From Alteromonadaceae bacterium (GTDB lineage Bacteria > Pseudomonadota > Gammaproteobacteria > Enterobacterales > Alteromonadaceae): a stretch of DNA of 56,448 bases. Under the pieces are notes generated by a model, which saw nothing but the letters and a program-made list of their open reading frames with translations, had not been told where the DNA came from and searched no databases. The stretch is from NCBI GenBank assembly GCA_013373625.1, contig JABXHM010000033.1:1-56448 (forward strand). Reading direction: 5' to 3'. The translations under genes were made by a program, and so were the position numbers. Shown piece by piece: positions 28,804 to 39,524 of the stretch; the first letter of the stretch is position 1, and each line of letters starts with the position of its first letter.

Positions 28804-29940
28804 CTAGTTTGTCAGGTCGTCAAAGAACTTTTTAACGCCATCAAAAAAGCCCTGCTCCTTGGGTCGATGCTTCGCTGCATCGGTGCCTTTCCCCATAGAA
28901 TCATCCAGTTCACGCAGCAAGTCTTTTTGCTTAGACGACAAGTTAACCGGTGTTTCCACCACAACTTTACACATTAAATCGCCTACAGCACCACTGCGGA
29001 CAGATTTCACCCCTTTACCGCGCAAACGGAACATGCGGCCCGTTTGTGTTTCCGGGTTTACTTTCAGTTTTACCTTTCCATCCAGCGTCGGCACCTGTAG
29101 TTCGCCCCCTAATGCTGCCGTCGTGAAGCTAAGCGGTACTTCGCAATACAGATTATTGCCATCACGAGTAAATATATCGTGATCGCGCACGTGGACCTGG
29201 ACGTACAGATCACCCGCTGGCGCGCCGTTTTCACCCGCTTCACCTTCGCCACTCAGGCGAATGCGATCACCGGTATCAACACCTGCAGGCACCTTAACCG
29301 ACAAGGTTTTAGTTTGTTCAGTACGGCCCTGTCCATGACATTCGTTACAGGGATCGCTGATAATTTTGCCGCGTCCCGAACACGTAGGACAGGTTTGCTG
29401 TACAGCAAAAAAACCCTGACGCATTTGTACCTGGCCCTGACCATGACAGGTTGGACAGGTTTTTGGGCTGGAACCTTTTTTGGCACCAGAACCATGGCAA
29501 CTGTCGCACGCCACCAGTGTTGGAACCCTGATTTCGACGTCTTTACCACGCACGGCTTCTTCGAGCGACATCTCAAGGTTATAACGCAAATCAGCGCCCT
29601 GACGAGCCCGCGACTGTCGTCCGCGACCACCGCCAAAGATATCACCAAATACATCACCGAAGATGTCACCGAAGTCGGCACTACCGCCGCCAAAGCCAGC
29701 ACCGCCACGATTAGGATCAACGCCGGCATGACCATACTGATCATAAGCTGCACGCTTTTGGTCATTCGTCAGCACTTCGTAGGCTTCCTGAATTTCCTTA
29801 AACTTTACTTCCAGATCCTTATCGCCCTGTGTACGGTCAGGGTGGTATTTCATAGCCAGTTTTTTGTATGCTTTTTTTATTTCGCGCTCACCGGCACTTT
29901 TGTCCACGCCAAGCACTTCGTAGTAATCTCGTTTCGACAT
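28804..29940 (-). CDS. dnaJ: Chaperone DnaJ (Hsp40)
   Basis: 378 residues. J domain with the HPD motif ([13 protein letters not shown]), a Gly/Phe-rich stretch ([16 protein letters not shown]), four CxxCxGxG zinc modules ([32 protein letters not shown]) and the two substrate-binding beta domains. It is the class I Hsp40 co-chaperone that loads clients and stimulates DnaK ATPase. It follows dnaK by 159 bp with hairpins between. Confidence 0.98.
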   Translation of the reverse strand: MSKRDYYEVLGVDKSAGEREIKKAYKKLAMKYHPDRTQGDKDLEVKFKEIQEAYEVLTNDQKRAAYDQYGHAGVDPNRGGAGFGGGSADFGDIFGDVFGDIFGGGRGRQSRARQGADLRYNLEMSLEEAVRGKDVEIRVPTLVACDSCHGSGAKKGSSPKTCPTCHGQGQVQMRQGFFAVQQTCPTCSGRGKIISDPCNECHGQGRTEQTKTLSVKVPAGVDTGDRIRLSGEGEAGENGAPAGDLYVQVHVRDHDIFTRDGNNLYCEVPLSFTTAALGGELQVPTLDGKVKLKVNPETQTGRMFRLRGKGVKSVRSGAVGDLMCKVVVETPVNLSSKQKDLLRELDDSMGKGTDAAKHRPKEQGFFDGVKKFFDDLTN

Positions 29941-30016
29941 ATCGCTCGCTATTCCTACCCGTTAAACGCAACACTTTACCTTTTAGCATTGCTTAATTTA
30001 TACATCGTTATTACAT

Positions 30017-30050
30017 AAAAAGGCGCAACAAGGCATTACCTGCTGCGCCT
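30017..30050 (-). terminator. Hairpin between dnaK and dnaJ, terminator-like
   Basis: Minus-strand AGGCGCA and TGCGCCT (7 bp) enclose a partly paired loop and are followed by TTTT. A second hairpin (CCGGCAG / CTGCCGG, 30066-30072 with 30081-30087) lies just after the dnaK stop. Together they probably terminate or process part of the dnaK transcript, lowering dnaJ expression. Confidence 0.65.
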
Positions 30051-30099
30051 GATAGGTAACGCTAACCGGCAGCATAACGTCTGCCGGCCGTCTCGTTAC

Positions 30100-32028
30100 T
30101 TACTTTTTGTCGTCGTCTTTGACTTCTTCAAATTCAGCGTCAACAACGTCATCATCAGGCTTGCCCTGGCTTGCGCCCGCATCACCGGCGTCAGCACCGC
30201 CTGCCGCTGCTTGCTGAGCTTGTGCGGCTTCCATCAGCTTAGAAGAGGCTTGAATAAGCTCCTGCGTCTTCGCTTCGATGTCAGCTTTGTCTTCGCCTTT
30301 GGCGGCAGTTTCCAATGCACTTAACGCTTCTTCGATAGGTGCTTTATCTTCTGCACTCAGCGCATCACCCACTTCTTCAAGTTGCTTACGCGTAGCGTGA
30401 ATCATACCATCGGCCTGGTTGCGCGTCTGAATAAGCTCTTCAAACTTCTTATCAGACTCTTTGTTCGCCTCGGCATCAGCAACCATTTTTTCGATTTCGT
30501 CTTCGCTCAGACCAGAAGATGCCTGGATGGTGATCTTCTGCTCTTTACCGGTATCTTTATCTTTCGCAGACACATGCAAAATACCGTCAGCATCAATATC
30601 GAAAGTTACTTCAATTTGTGGCACGCCACGCGCTGCCGGACGAATACCTTCCAAGTTGAACTGACCCAGCGATTTGTTACCCTGCGCCTGTTTACGTTCA
30701 CCCTGTAGTACGTGAACGGTTACCGCAGACTGGTTATCTTCAGCGGTTGAGAAGGTTTGCGATTTCTTAGTAGGAATCGTGGTGTTCTTCTCAATCAGTG
30801 CGGTCATTACGCCGCCCATAGTTTCGATACCCAGTGACAACGGTGTAACGTCAAGTAACAGTACGTCTTTGACATCACCAGACAATACACCACCCTGAAT
30901 TGCAGCACCTACGGCAACCGCTTCATCCGGGTTAACATCTTTACGTGGCTCTTTGCCGAAGAACTCTGTGACATACTTTTGTACCAGAGGCATACGGGTT
31001 TGACCACCTACCAAAATAATGTCGTGCACGTCAGAAACAGACAAGTCAGCATCGGCCAGCGCTTTTTTCACAGGCTCCAGCGTTTCTTTCACCATGTCTT
31101 CTACCAGCGATTCCAGCTTGGCACGCGTCACTTTAATAGCCAAGTGCTTAGGACCTGACCCATCTGCGGTGATGTAAGGCAGATTGACTTCCGTTTGCTG
31201 CGAAGACGACAGCTCGATTTTCGCTTTCTCACCAGCTTCTTTCAAACGTTGCATAGCTAATGGATCTTTACGCAGGTTAATGCCCTGATCTTTATGGAAC
31301 TCATCAACCAAATACGTAATGATGCGGTTATCAAAGTCCTCACCACCTAAGTGCGTGTCACCGTTGGTCGCCAGTACTTCAAACGTGTGTTCGCCATCGA
31401 CTTCGTCAATCTCGATGATTGAGATATCAAACGTACCACCACCTAAGTCATACACGGCAATTACATTGTCGCCAGACTTTTTGTCCATACCGTAAGCCAG
31501 TGCAGCAGCCGTTGGTTCGTTGATAATACGCTTCACTTCGAGGCCAGCAATACGTCCGGCGTCTTTAGTCGCCTGACGCTGATTATCGTTAAAGTACGCC
31601 GGTACGGTAATTACAGCCCCGGTTACTTTTTCGCCTAAGTAATCTTCGGCGGTTTTCTTCATCTTTTTAAGCACTTCAGCAGAAATTTGCGGCGGCGCAA
31701 TTTTTTCGCCCTTCACTTCTACCCATGCATCGCCGTTATCTGCCTTAGCAATCTTAAACGGCATGATGTCGATGTCGCGCTGTACTTCTTTGTCTTCGAA
31801 ACGACGACCGATTAAGCGCTTAATCGCAAATAATGTGTTTTCAGGGTTAGTAACAGCCTGGCGTTTTGCCGACTGACCAACCAGTGTTTCACCGTCATTG
31901 GTATAAGCAATGATTGATGGTGTGGTGCGGTCACCTTCCGCGTTCTCAATTACCCGCGGTTTGTCGCCGTCTAAAACTGCGACACATGAATTCGTTGTAC
32001 CTAAGTCGATACCAATGATTCTACCCAT
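30100..32028 (-). CDS. dnaK: Chaperone DnaK (Hsp70)
   Basis: 642 residues. The nucleotide-binding domain begins [20 protein letters not shown] and has [17 protein letters not shown] and [13 protein letters not shown]. The interdomain linker [19 protein letters not shown] leads to the peptide-binding domain and helical lid, ending in a low-complexity Ala/Gly stretch and the acidic [13 protein letters not shown] tail. It is the ATP-driven Hsp70. It has its own sigma-32 promoter and follows grpE. Confidence 0.99.
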   Translation of the reverse strand: MGRIIGIDLGTTNSCVAVLDGDKPRVIENAEGDRTTPSIIAYTNDGETLVGQSAKRQAVTNPENTLFAIKRLIGRRFEDKEVQRDIDIMPFKIAKADNGDAWVEVKGEKIAPPQISAEVLKKMKKTAEDYLGEKVTGAVITVPAYFNDNQRQATKDAGRIAGLEVKRIINEPTAAALAYGMDKKSGDNVIAVYDLGGGTFDISIIEIDEVDGEHTFEVLATNGDTHLGGEDFDNRIITYLVDEFHKDQGINLRKDPLAMQRLKEAGEKAKIELSSSQQTEVNLPYITADGSGPKHLAIKVTRAKLESLVEDMVKETLEPVKKALADADLSVSDVHDIILVGGQTRMPLVQKYVTEFFGKEPRKDVNPDEAVAVGAAIQGGVLSGDVKDVLLLDVTPLSLGIETMGGVMTALIEKNTTIPTKKSQTFSTAEDNQSAVTVHVLQGERKQAQGNKSLGQFNLEGIRPAARGVPQIEVTFDIDADGILHVSAKDKDTGKEQKITIQASSGLSEDEIEKMVADAEANKESDKKFEELIQTRNQADGMIHATRKQLEEVGDALSAEDKAPIEEALSALETAAKGEDKADIEAKTQELIQASSKLMEAAQAQQAAAGGADAGDAGASQGKPDDDVVDAEFEEVKDDDKK

Positions 32029-32064
32029 TACGTGTCTCCGTATAATTCTTTAATCTTGCAAAAT

Positions 32065-32092
32065 TAGTGGGGTTATTTCCCACCGTTTTCAA
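32065..32092 (-). promoter_or_regulatory. Sigma-32 heat-shock promoter of dnaK
   Basis: Minus strand: -35 TTGAAA, 14-bp spacer, -10 CCCCACTA (7 of 8 to the consensus CCCCATTA). It lies 37 bp upstream of the dnaK ATG, inside the grpE-dnaK gap. dnaK is thus expressed on its own as well as possibly with grpE. Confidence 0.8.
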
Positions 32093-32115
32093 TAGTTGTC
32101 GTAAAAAATATCTTT

Positions 32116-32775
32116 TTATGCTTGTGTATCAACACCGCTACTTGGTGCTCTGGATACCATTACCATGGCCGGACGCAGCAATCGCCCGTTAAGCTCATAC
32201 CCTTTCTGCATAACTGCCATGACCGTATTGGGTTCATGGTCAGCGCTTTCTTGCATCGACATAGCCTGATGCAGCTCCGGATTAAATGCTTCGCCTTGCG
32301 GATCAATAGGGACCATTCCAAATTTTTCAATTGTGCTAACAAAAGATTTTAGGGTCATTTCTACCCCTTCAATCATCGGCTTGATCGCCTCGTTCTCGCC
32401 ATCTGCCATTTGCAGGCCGCGCTCAAGATTATCAATCACCGGCAAAAGCTCACCAGCAAAGCGTTCCAAGGCAAATTTACGTGCTTTTTCGACTTCCGCA
32501 TCGGCACGTCGACGGGCATTATCCGCATCGGCGCGAGCGCGCAACACTGAATCCTGCTGTTCCGCAACCTTCGCTTCTGCTGCAGCCAGTGCTTGTTCAA
32601 GGTTTGCTATTTTCTCTGCGTTTTCGTCAACAACTTCCCCTTCCACGGTATCGCCGTCAATGACTTCACCCTCAACAGTTTCAACGTCAACCTGTTCAGC
32701 TTCAACTGCCTGACTATCGGTTTGAGATTCTTGAGCTTCGTTATTTTCTGTTTGCACGTCGCGTGGTTCGCCCAT
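32116..32775 (-). CDS. grpE: Nucleotide exchange factor GrpE
   Basis: 219 residues from the ATG at 32775, chosen because GGAGG stands upstream and [13 protein letters not shown] is a normal acidic N-terminus; an in-frame start at 32859 would run into the promoter. The long helix with [20 protein letters not shown] and [20 protein letters not shown], then [17 protein letters not shown] and a C-terminal beta domain ([17 protein letters not shown]), is standard GrpE. It releases ADP from DnaK. Confidence 0.97.
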   Translation of the reverse strand: MGEPRDVQTENNEAQESQTDSQAVEAEQVDVETVEGEVIDGDTVEGEVVDENAEKIANLEQALAAAEAKVAEQQDSVLRARADADNARRRADAEVEKARKFALERFAGELLPVIDNLERGLQMADGENEAIKPMIEGVEMTLKSFVSTIEKFGMVPIDPQGEAFNPELHQAMSMQESADHEPNTVMAVMQKGYELNGRLLRPAMVMVSRAPSSGVDTQA

Positions 32776-32822
32776 GCTTTCCTCCACAAGTATAATTGGG
32801 TCGTTATTCACATTGAGGCTAG

Positions 32823-32850
32823 TAATGGGGGTGGTTTGAGCGCCTTCAAG
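32823..32850 (-). promoter_or_regulatory. Sigma-32 heat-shock promoter of grpE
   Basis: Minus strand: -35 CTTGAA, 14-bp spacer, -10 CCCCATTA. Both elements are perfect to the sigma-32 consensus. It is 48 bp from the grpE start and divergent from crbS. Confidence 0.9.
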
Positions 32851-32935
32851 GGTAACCACAATTTTTTTATGGTCGCCATGGCAGGTTTATCTTTGCCAAC
32901 ACTTTTGTGCTACCGTAATTTACGTCTAATAACGG

Positions 32936-35900
32936 ATGTTTTCGATAATGCTGAGTATTTGGAGTGTGAGTGCTATCGTGCTGGTTTATCTGGCCGGATT
33001 ATTTGCGCTGGCTTTTTGGGGTGACAAAAAAATAGATAAAAATCAGCAGCATCCGATACTGTATAGTTTGGGTTTAGGTGTGCACTGCACGTCCTGGGCT
33101 TTTTTCGGCACAACCACTCAGGCTACCCATTACGGCTGGCCAGTATTTCCTACTTATATTGGTATCACCCTGGTCATGCTGTTTGCGTTTCCGGTACTGA
33201 TTAAAATTAGTCGTCTGTGCCAGCAAAACAGTGTGAGTTCACTGGCAGACTTTATCAGCCTGCGCTATGAACGCTCCACTAGCCTGGCGGCAATGATCAC
33301 ATTATTGTGTTTTGTTGGCGTTGTACCGTATATTGCACTTCAGCTTGATGCCATCACGGAGAGCATCAATCTGCTTACTGCTGACGCAAGCAGTGGTTCA
33401 GGCACCGTAGGTTTGTATGTTGCCGCATTAATGGCTTTGTTTGCCATTCTCTTTGGTACACAAACACTTAGCCTGACCGACAAACATCCGGGGTTACTCG
33501 CCACTATTGCCTTTGAATCGGTGATCAAGCTGGTAGGGCTAACCATTGTCGGTATGTATGTGTGTTATTTTTTGTTCGATGGTGCTTTTGACCTCGTAGC
33601 GCAAGCCGCTCAGCATCAGGCAGGCCGTAATATTCTTTACGCGGACAAAAGCTGGAGTGTGTTTCTCAGCCATGTTTTGTTGGGTATTTGCGCCATGTTT
33701 GTGTTGCCTCGCCAGTTTCATATGAACTTTGTGGAGAATAACGGTGCTGGTGAATTGGCCACCGCCCGCTGGCTGTTTCCACTCTATTTACTGGGCATGA
33801 CAGCATTTGTATTGCCCATTGCCTTAGCTGGTAGTTTATTGCTTGACCCCTCCACCGCACAATCTGACTCGCTGGTACTGGCAATTCCACTCCAGCAAAA
33901 TAATATGGCGGTTAGCGTCATTGCGTTTATCGGCGGTTTGTCAGCCACCACCAGTATGATTATTGTGGCAACACTGGCACTGGGTATTATGATTGCCAAC
34001 AACCTGATCACGCCATTGTGGCTTAAGTTAAAACTGAAACAACAGTCGCAACACACTATGCAGGCCACGCAATTATTAAATATCCGTCGTATCACGGTGT
34101 TGGTGGTACTGTCAGTTGCGTTTTGGTACCACGTCAATATCAGCCAGTCGGCGCCATTAGTGAAAAGTGGCATTATCGCCATGGCGTTACTCTCTCAAAT
34201 GCTACCGGCTATGATGTTTAGCCTTTACTGGCGCAAACGTAGTAAGACCGCTGCAATTTGCGGCATGCTCGCCGGTTTTGTTGGTTGGGTGGCCTGGATG
34301 CTCTACCCCAGCCTGCTATCAAGCTACTATTTTAATCCTATTCCCAGTGACGAAACACTGGCGCAAAGCTATGTGTTAAGCCTGATGATAAACTGCGCCG
34401 TGTATATTGTCGTCGCGCTTGTCATACCAACGACGGTAAATGTTAAGCATGGCCAGCCCGATTCTCCCTCCCTCCAGCCAGTTGAACCTGAGCTGGTCAT
34501 CGAGGTCAGTGATTTGCTTGCCCTCACTGAGCGGGTGCTGGATGCGCCCGCCCACCAAACTCTGACCGGGCAGTTATCGTCATCAGGTTCAGCCAATAGC
34601 CCCCAGGGGTATGCAAGTCAGGGGTTGTTGAGTCGGGTAGAAAAACTGATGGCGGCTCAGATCGGACACCCAAGCGCTCGTTTGCTGCTAAGTGCTATCG
34701 CCGACTCTAAACGCAGTGGCTTCTCTCATTTAGTGCACTGGGTTGAAGAAGCCTCGCAAAGTTTTCAGTTTAACCACGAAGTACTGATGTCCTCGGTACA
34801 ACATATTCAACAAGGTATTGTGGTGCTTGATCAGAATTTAACAATGCTGGCCTGGAACGAACGATATCTGGAAATGTTTAATTATCCAAAAGGGGTTGTA
34901 CAGGTTGGCATTCCGATTAAAGACATTTTGCTATACAACGCCAATCGAGGCCTGTTGGGTGATGCCGACAATATGCAAAAAGAAATTGATAAGCGCGTCC
35001 ATTATATGGCAGCAGGGAGCACATACAAATACGTGCGAAAGCAGGCCGATGGCCGGGTGATTGAATTAAACGGCAGCCCTCTCCCTGGCGGCGGTTTTGT
35101 TACAACCTACAGTGATATCACCGAATATATCCGTATTCAGGATGAACTTGAACGGGCAAAAACTGAACTCGAGGCCAGAGTAGCCCACCGCACTAAACAG
35201 CTGGAAGCGGCCAAGCAGGTCGCCGATCAAGCAAATTTGAGTAAAACCAAGTTTTTAGCCGCTGCGGGCCACGATTTAATGCAGCCTTTCAACGCCGCAA
35301 CCTTGTTTGCATCCATGCTGGTTCAAAAAACAACGGGCTCAGAACTGCACTCACTAAGCGAAGGTTTATTACATTCATTAAACAGTGCGGAAGCATTGTT
35401 AAGTGCCTTGCTTGATATGACTCGTCTTGAAGCTGGCCGGTTAACAGTGCAGAAAAGTCATTTTGCGCTTAACGATATGCTTGCCGGGCTGGTTCAGGAA
35501 TTCAACCTGATTGGTGAGCAAAAATCAGTATCGCTCAATTATATCCCCACTAATGTCCTGGTGTATTCAGATCCAAAACTATTACGCCGGGTCATCCAGA
35601 ATTTAATATCGAATGCGGTTCGATACACCGATACCGGCCGTGTATTAATTGGGGTGCGCCGCCAGGGCAAACATGCCATAAAAATCATGGTAATCGATAC
35701 TGGCCCAGGGATTCCAGCACATCAACTACAAGACATCTTCAATGAATTTCACCAGCTTGATGACTCTCATAATCAGGGACTTGGTCTTGGGCTGACCATT
35801 GTTGAACGAATTAGCCAGTTATTGGTGCACCCGGTTGAAGTAACCTCGCAAACAGGTAAAGGCACGGTATTTAGCGTGGAGGTGGAGCGATCTTACCAAC

Positions 35901-36328
35901 AACTCATTCGTTCTGCACAAGGTTCCGGAGACAAGAATACCGAAGCAACGCAACTGTTGACCAATAAAAACGTACTGGTGATTGAAAATGATGAACAAAT
36001 CAGTGCTGCCATACTAACACTGCTCTGTGACTGGGGAGCACAGGTCACCCTGGCAAAAAACTTTGAAGACGCTATCAGTCACAAACAAGTCCCCGATTTC
36101 ATGCTGGTCGACTACCACCTGGATCACGGCGAAACTGGCATCAATGTGGTTAATCAGTTGCGCTCAAAATGGCGCGTTAATGTGCCAGGCATTTTAAACA
36201 CCGCAAATCGCAACGATGGCGTTCGCGATGAGGCGCGTGAAGCGGGTTTGCTTTACCTGCCAAAACCACTTAAACCTGCAGCATTAAAACGACTATTGAA
36301 GCAGCATAAGCTTGTCGCAAGGCGCTGA
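32936..36328 (+). CDS. crbS: CrbS/MxtR-like hybrid sensor histidine kinase with SSF transporter domain
   Basis: 1130 residues. Residues 1-480 or so form a Na+/solute symporter-like (SSF) domain of about 13 helices (GLGVHCTSWAFFGTTTQATH near the start). A PAS domain (about 615-715), a coiled coil, and a HisKA domain (KFLAAAGHDLMQPFNAATLF, phospho-His at 779) follow. The HATPase has NLISNAVRYTDTG, DTGPGI and GLGLGLTIVERI; a receiver with Asp1059 ends the protein. This layout is that of CrbS/MxtR, which with CrbR/ErdR controls acetate and short-chain carbon use (acs). Start M1 or M5 (32948). Divergent from grpE and convergent with its likely partner crbR. Confidence 0.88.
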   Translation: MFSIMLSIWSVSAIVLVYLAGLFALAFWGDKKIDKNQQHPILYSLGLGVHCTSWAFFGTTTQATHYGWPVFPTYIGITLVMLFAFPVLIKISRLCQQNSVSSLADFISLRYERSTSLAAMITLLCFVGVVPYIALQLDAITESINLLTADASSGSGTVGLYVAALMALFAILFGTQTLSLTDKHPGLLATIAFESVIKLVGLTIVGMYVCYFLFDGAFDLVAQAAQHQAGRNILYADKSWSVFLSHVLLGICAMFVLPRQFHMNFVENNGAGELATARWLFPLYLLGMTAFVLPIALAGSLLLDPSTAQSDSLVLAIPLQQNNMAVSVIAFIGGLSATTSMIIVATLALGIMIANNLITPLWLKLKLKQQSQHTMQATQLLNIRRITVLVVLSVAFWYHVNISQSAPLVKSGIIAMALLSQMLPAMMFSLYWRKRSKTAAICGMLAGFVGWVAWMLYPSLLSSYYFNPIPSDETLAQSYVLSLMINCAVYIVVALVIPTTVNVKHGQPDSPSLQPVEPELVIEVSDLLALTERVLDAPAHQTLTGQLSSSGSANSPQGYASQGLLSRVEKLMAAQIGHPSARLLLSAIADSKRSGFSHLVHWVEEASQSFQFNHEVLMSSVQHIQQGIVVLDQNLTMLAWNERYLEMFNYPKGVVQVGIPIKDILLYNANRGLLGDADNMQKEIDKRVHYMAAGSTYKYVRKQADGRVIELNGSPLPGGGFVTTYSDITEYIRIQDELERAKTELEARVAHRTKQLEAAKQVADQANLSKTKFLAAAGHDLMQPFNAATLFASMLVQKTTGSELHSLSEGLLHSLNSAEALLSALLDMTRLEAGRLTVQKSHFALNDMLAGLVQEFNLIGEQKSVSLNYIPTNVLVYSDPKLLRRVIQNLISNAVRYTDTGRVLIGVRRQGKHAIKIMVIDTGPGIPAHQLQDIFNEFHQLDDSHNQGLGLGLTIVERISQLLVHPVEVTSQTGKGTVFSVEVERSYQQLIRSAQGSGDKNTEATQLLTNKNVLVIENDEQISAAILTLLCDWGAQVTLAKNFEDAISHKQVPDFMLVDYHLDHGETGINVVNQLRSKWRVNVPGILNTANRNDGVRDEAREAGLLYLPKPLKPAALKRLLKQHKLVARR

Positions 36329-36391
36329 TAAAAAATGATGACGTTGAGTTACAACCTTGCGCTATAACAGGCCCGCTCAAGAACAAGCTGT

Positions 36392-37039
36392 CTATTGGTC
36401 GTCCATATTCATCATTTGCTTAAACAACACCCCTGCCTTCGTGCGGTTTATGACTTCCAGCTTGCGTAATACTGCCGAAACATGCTGCTTCACGGTGGAT
36501 TCCGATATATCAAGCTCGTAGGCAATTTGCTTATTTAGCAGGCCATCAGCCATCATTTTAAGTACCTTGAATTGATGCGGCGTAAGCTGAGCAAGCCGAT
36601 CCGCAAACACTTTATCCTGTTGATTTTCGAGTCTGTCAATGGCTTCGTTGAGGTTATCCGGCAACCATTGTTCGCCATCCAACACCTGATTCACGGCAGC
36701 CGCAATGGCCGCTAGTGGTGTTGATTTGGGTATATAGCCACTGGCGCCTAAATCAATGGCTTTGCGGATCAGGACAGGATCTTCCTCAGCCGAAACAATC
36801 ACCACGAGAACGTTAGGAAACTGAGTTCGTATAGTGGTTAGCCCGGTGAGTCCATCATTGCCTGGCATATTCAGATCAAGAAACACCAACTCCAATGCAT
36901 CGTCCGCTTCTATAGCACTATAGGCTTCCGAAAACGACGCAACTTCAGTAATGTTGTCACCGACAATATCCGTTAACGCCTGTCGCATGGCTGCGCGAAA
37001 TAAAGGGTGATCATCGGCAATTAAAATACGGCTATCCAC
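36392..37039 (-). CDS. crbR: CrbR/ErdR-like LuxR-family response regulator
   Basis: 215 residues. Receiver domain with phospho-acceptor Asp55 (LVFLDLNMPG) and the usual RILIADDHPLFR start, then a GerE/LuxR helix-turn-helix (LTPHQFKVLKMMADGLLNKQ and STVKQHVSAVLRKL). The order and wording match CrbR/ErdR, the partner of CrbS/MxtR. It faces crbS with 63 bp between stops. Likely targets are acyl-CoA synthetase genes and perhaps the neighbouring 3-hydroxybutyrate locus (inference). Confidence 0.85.
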   Translation of the reverse strand: MDSRILIADDHPLFRAAMRQALTDIVGDNITEVASFSEAYSAIEADDALELVFLDLNMPGNDGLTGLTTIRTQFPNVLVVIVSAEEDPVLIRKAIDLGASGYIPKSTPLAAIAAAVNQVLDGEQWLPDNLNEAIDRLENQQDKVFADRLAQLTPHQFKVLKMMADGLLNKQIAYELDISESTVKQHVSAVLRKLEVINRTKAGVLFKQMMNMDDQ

Positions 37040-37110
37040 AGGGTTTCTCTTTCTATTTATTGTTATGACTTATCAACTAAAGTGTAACCTATAATCAGAC
37101 AGTTAAACAC

Positions 37111-37136
37111 AAAACGGCCAGCAAAGGCTGACCGTT
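37111..37136 (-). terminator. Terminator after the TonB receptor gene
   Basis: Minus-strand AACGGTCAGC and GCTGGCCGTT form a 10-bp stem with one mismatch and a 4-nt loop, followed by TTTT; it is 27 bp beyond the receptor stop. Confidence 0.75.
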
Positions 37137-37163
37137 GAACGGATCTGTTGTTAAATCACGCTT

Positions 37164-39434
37164 TTAAAAGCGGTAATTTACGGACAAATGTACAGTGCGG
37201 GGATCGCCATAATAACCTACCAGCGTTGTGTCACCGCCCAGACCCGGTAACAAATTACCGTCATCATCGCGACCATTAGTAAAGTTATATCCACCAACAC
37301 GATATTCTTCGTCTGTCAGGTTCTTGCCATGCAGAGCTACCTGCCACTTTCCATCATCGCTATACCAGGTAACGCTTGCATTGACTAAACCGTACCCATC
37401 CTGTGCCAACAATGGGTCTGGTGCTTCGAACAGCTCATAATCGTCGCGATAATAATAATTAGCATTAAAAATAAGGTCGCCGATACCGGTCGTCAGTAGA
37501 TAGTTTGCCGCTAAGTTTACGGTGTACTCTGGCGTATTGGAAATCACAAAGTTATCCGACAGGTCAACAGGATTACCCGCGGCATCGACAGAGCGAACTT
37601 CAGTAAAGCTGGCATCAATAGTTCCAAGCGAGCCGCTGAAAGTAAGCGCGTCAGTCGCCACGTAAGTAACTTCAAGTTCGAGACCTGATGCATCAGACTC
37701 ACCCACGTTTGCGATCCGTTGCGTTGGTTCAGCCAGGTCATCCGACGGAACATTAACAACATACTGGCGGTCGGTATAATCAAGCCAGAACGCCGTGGCA
37801 TTTAACCTGAACTTGTCGGTCAAATCAGATTTCATACCAATTTCGTAGGAGTTAACTTCTTCTGGTGCTGCAGGCGCCTGATAGAAAGTCGCCCGTGGAT
37901 TAAACATGCCTGATTTAAAGCCCTGTGAAAAGCTTGTGTAAAACATGGTGTCTTCTGAATACTGGTACTCTACCCCCAGACGTGGTGTTACCCGGGACCA
38001 GGACTCTGTGTCATCAATAACTGTTGTGCCCATTCCTTCAGGTCGGACGTATCCCTCTACCCAACCAGAAGTTGGATAATTTGGTCCCAGTAACGTTGCG
38101 GCATTTACAACACCGGATTTTTCGTCATTGGTATAACGTAAACCGGCAGTAACCGACCACTTGTCAGTAATATCATAGCTGGCTTGCCCATAAATCGCGT
38201 AGCTTTCCGTATCAGTACAGCCGCTTTGCTCTAAAGAAATACCAAACGCCACTAAATAAGCGTCGTAGATACCACAGGCTTCAGCATCGTAATAGTACAG
38301 ACCAGAAACAAATGTCAGATCATCGCTCGCATAGTTGAGTTGAATTTCCTGGCTGAATTGCTCGTCATTATACTCAGCCGGCACATCAAAAATTGGCAGT
38401 GGAGTACTGTCGAAATCAATATTAGTCGGAGAGTCCCCCTCACGAGTAGCTGTGATGGACTTAAATGACCAGTAATCGTTTAAGGTCCAGTCAATCGTCA
38501 GGCTCATTCCCTCAAGCTCCACCTTGTTCCAGGTAGGTAAGCTACTGTACGAATCATACACACTGTCCGGAGATGGAGCGTTTGCGCCAGGTATAATACT
38601 ATCAACTAGCCGGTATCCGCCTTTTGCATTGGAGTCATCGACTGTTTTGTCGTAGTTAAAACGGAGAAATAAATCATCACTTGCTTGATATTCGAGGGTC
38701 AGTCTTCCTGCAATAATGTCTTTGTTGTAATTCTCATCGTCCTGACCTGCTGGCACGCTGAGAAACTTACCAAAACCATCCCTTTGCAGTGATGCAACGG
38801 CCAGACCTAGATATAATTTATCTGTTAATGGAATTTGACCGCTGAGCTTGAGATCACGTTGCGAGGCGGTACCCACTGTTGCTTTCACAGAAAACTCAGA
38901 ATCTCCGCTCATTCTTTTGGTGATGTATTTTACAGCACCACCAATGGTGTTTTTACCGTATAATGTTCCCTGCGGTCCCCGTAACACTTCAATACGTTCA
39001 ACATCATACAAATCAAACACCGCTCCTTGCGGCCGTGCAACGTATACATCATCAATGTAAATACCTACACCGGGTTCGAATCCCCATACAGGATCCTGCT
39101 GACCAACGCCGCGAATAAAAGCGGTCAGCGTTGAGTTTGTACCTCGGCTCACCTGCAGCGTTGTATTAGGCGAAAATTGTTGAATTTCTGTTAAATTCTC
39201 GATGCCTTTTTCCAACAATTCAGCTTCACCCAAAGACGTAATTGCGACAGGTACTTCCTGTAAACTTTCAACTGTTCTTCGTGCTGTCACTTCAATTTTT
39301 TCTAATTTTCCTTTAGAAGCACCTTCGTCAGTGTCCTGCGCCAACGCCGTTTGAGCACCTATACAGGCCAGAGTCACAGCAGTGGCACATAAAGTGCGGG
39401 TGAAATTCAATTTGTTGCCAAATGTGTGTTTCAT
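37164..39434 (-). CDS. TonB-dependent outer-membrane receptor, linked to 3-hydroxybutyrate genes
   Basis: 756 residues. Signal peptide (RTLCATAVTLACIGAQTALA), a short TonB-box region (GKLEKIEVTARRTVE), a plug with AFIRGVGQQDP, VGIYIDDVYVARPQG and VEVLRGPQGTLYGKN-like IEVLRGPQGTLYGKN, then the beta barrel ending YGDPRTVHLSVNYRF with terminal Phe. The sequence belongs to the large iron-complex-type receptor group that in marine bacteria often handles organic substrates. It is divergent from the permease/hydrolase/dehydrogenase operon across a 189-bp gap. Substrate of oligo-3-hydroxybutyrate is inference from context only. Confidence 0.9.
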   Translation of the reverse strand: MKHTFGNKLNFTRTLCATAVTLACIGAQTALAQDTDEGASKGKLEKIEVTARRTVESLQEVPVAITSLGEAELLEKGIENLTEIQQFSPNTTLQVSRGTNSTLTAFIRGVGQQDPVWGFEPGVGIYIDDVYVARPQGAVFDLYDVERIEVLRGPQGTLYGKNTIGGAVKYITKRMSGDSEFSVKATVGTASQRDLKLSGQIPLTDKLYLGLAVASLQRDGFGKFLSVPAGQDDENYNKDIIAGRLTLEYQASDDLFLRFNYDKTVDDSNAKGGYRLVDSIIPGANAPSPDSVYDSYSSLPTWNKVELEGMSLTIDWTLNDYWSFKSITATREGDSPTNIDFDSTPLPIFDVPAEYNDEQFSQEIQLNYASDDLTFVSGLYYYDAEACGIYDAYLVAFGISLEQSGCTDTESYAIYGQASYDITDKWSVTAGLRYTNDEKSGVVNAATLLGPNYPTSGWVEGYVRPEGMGTTVIDDTESWSRVTPRLGVEYQYSEDTMFYTSFSQGFKSGMFNPRATFYQAPAAPEEVNSYEIGMKSDLTDKFRLNATAFWLDYTDRQYVVNVPSDDLAEPTQRIANVGESDASGLELEVTYVATDALTFSGSLGTIDASFTEVRSVDAAGNPVDLSDNFVISNTPEYTVNLAANYLLTTGIGDLIFNANYYYRDDYELFEAPDPLLAQDGYGLVNASVTWYSDDGKWQVALHGKNLTDEEYRVGGYNFTNGRDDDGNLLPGLGGDTTLVGYYGDPRTVHLSVNYRF

Positions 39435-39524
39435 AATAGGGTGTCCCTTTTATTGTTTAATTAGTTTCATGTTGCTGAAGGGTGCGGTCGGGTTAACTGT
39501 AGAGTTTTTTAACATTTTCGTAAC

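Noticed and set aside
29179..30018. A 279-codon plus-strand frame opposite dnaJ
   Set aside because: It mirrors the GC-biased dnaJ sequence (zinc modules and Gly-rich region); the dnaJ frame is unambiguous and no family resemblance was seen in the antisense product.
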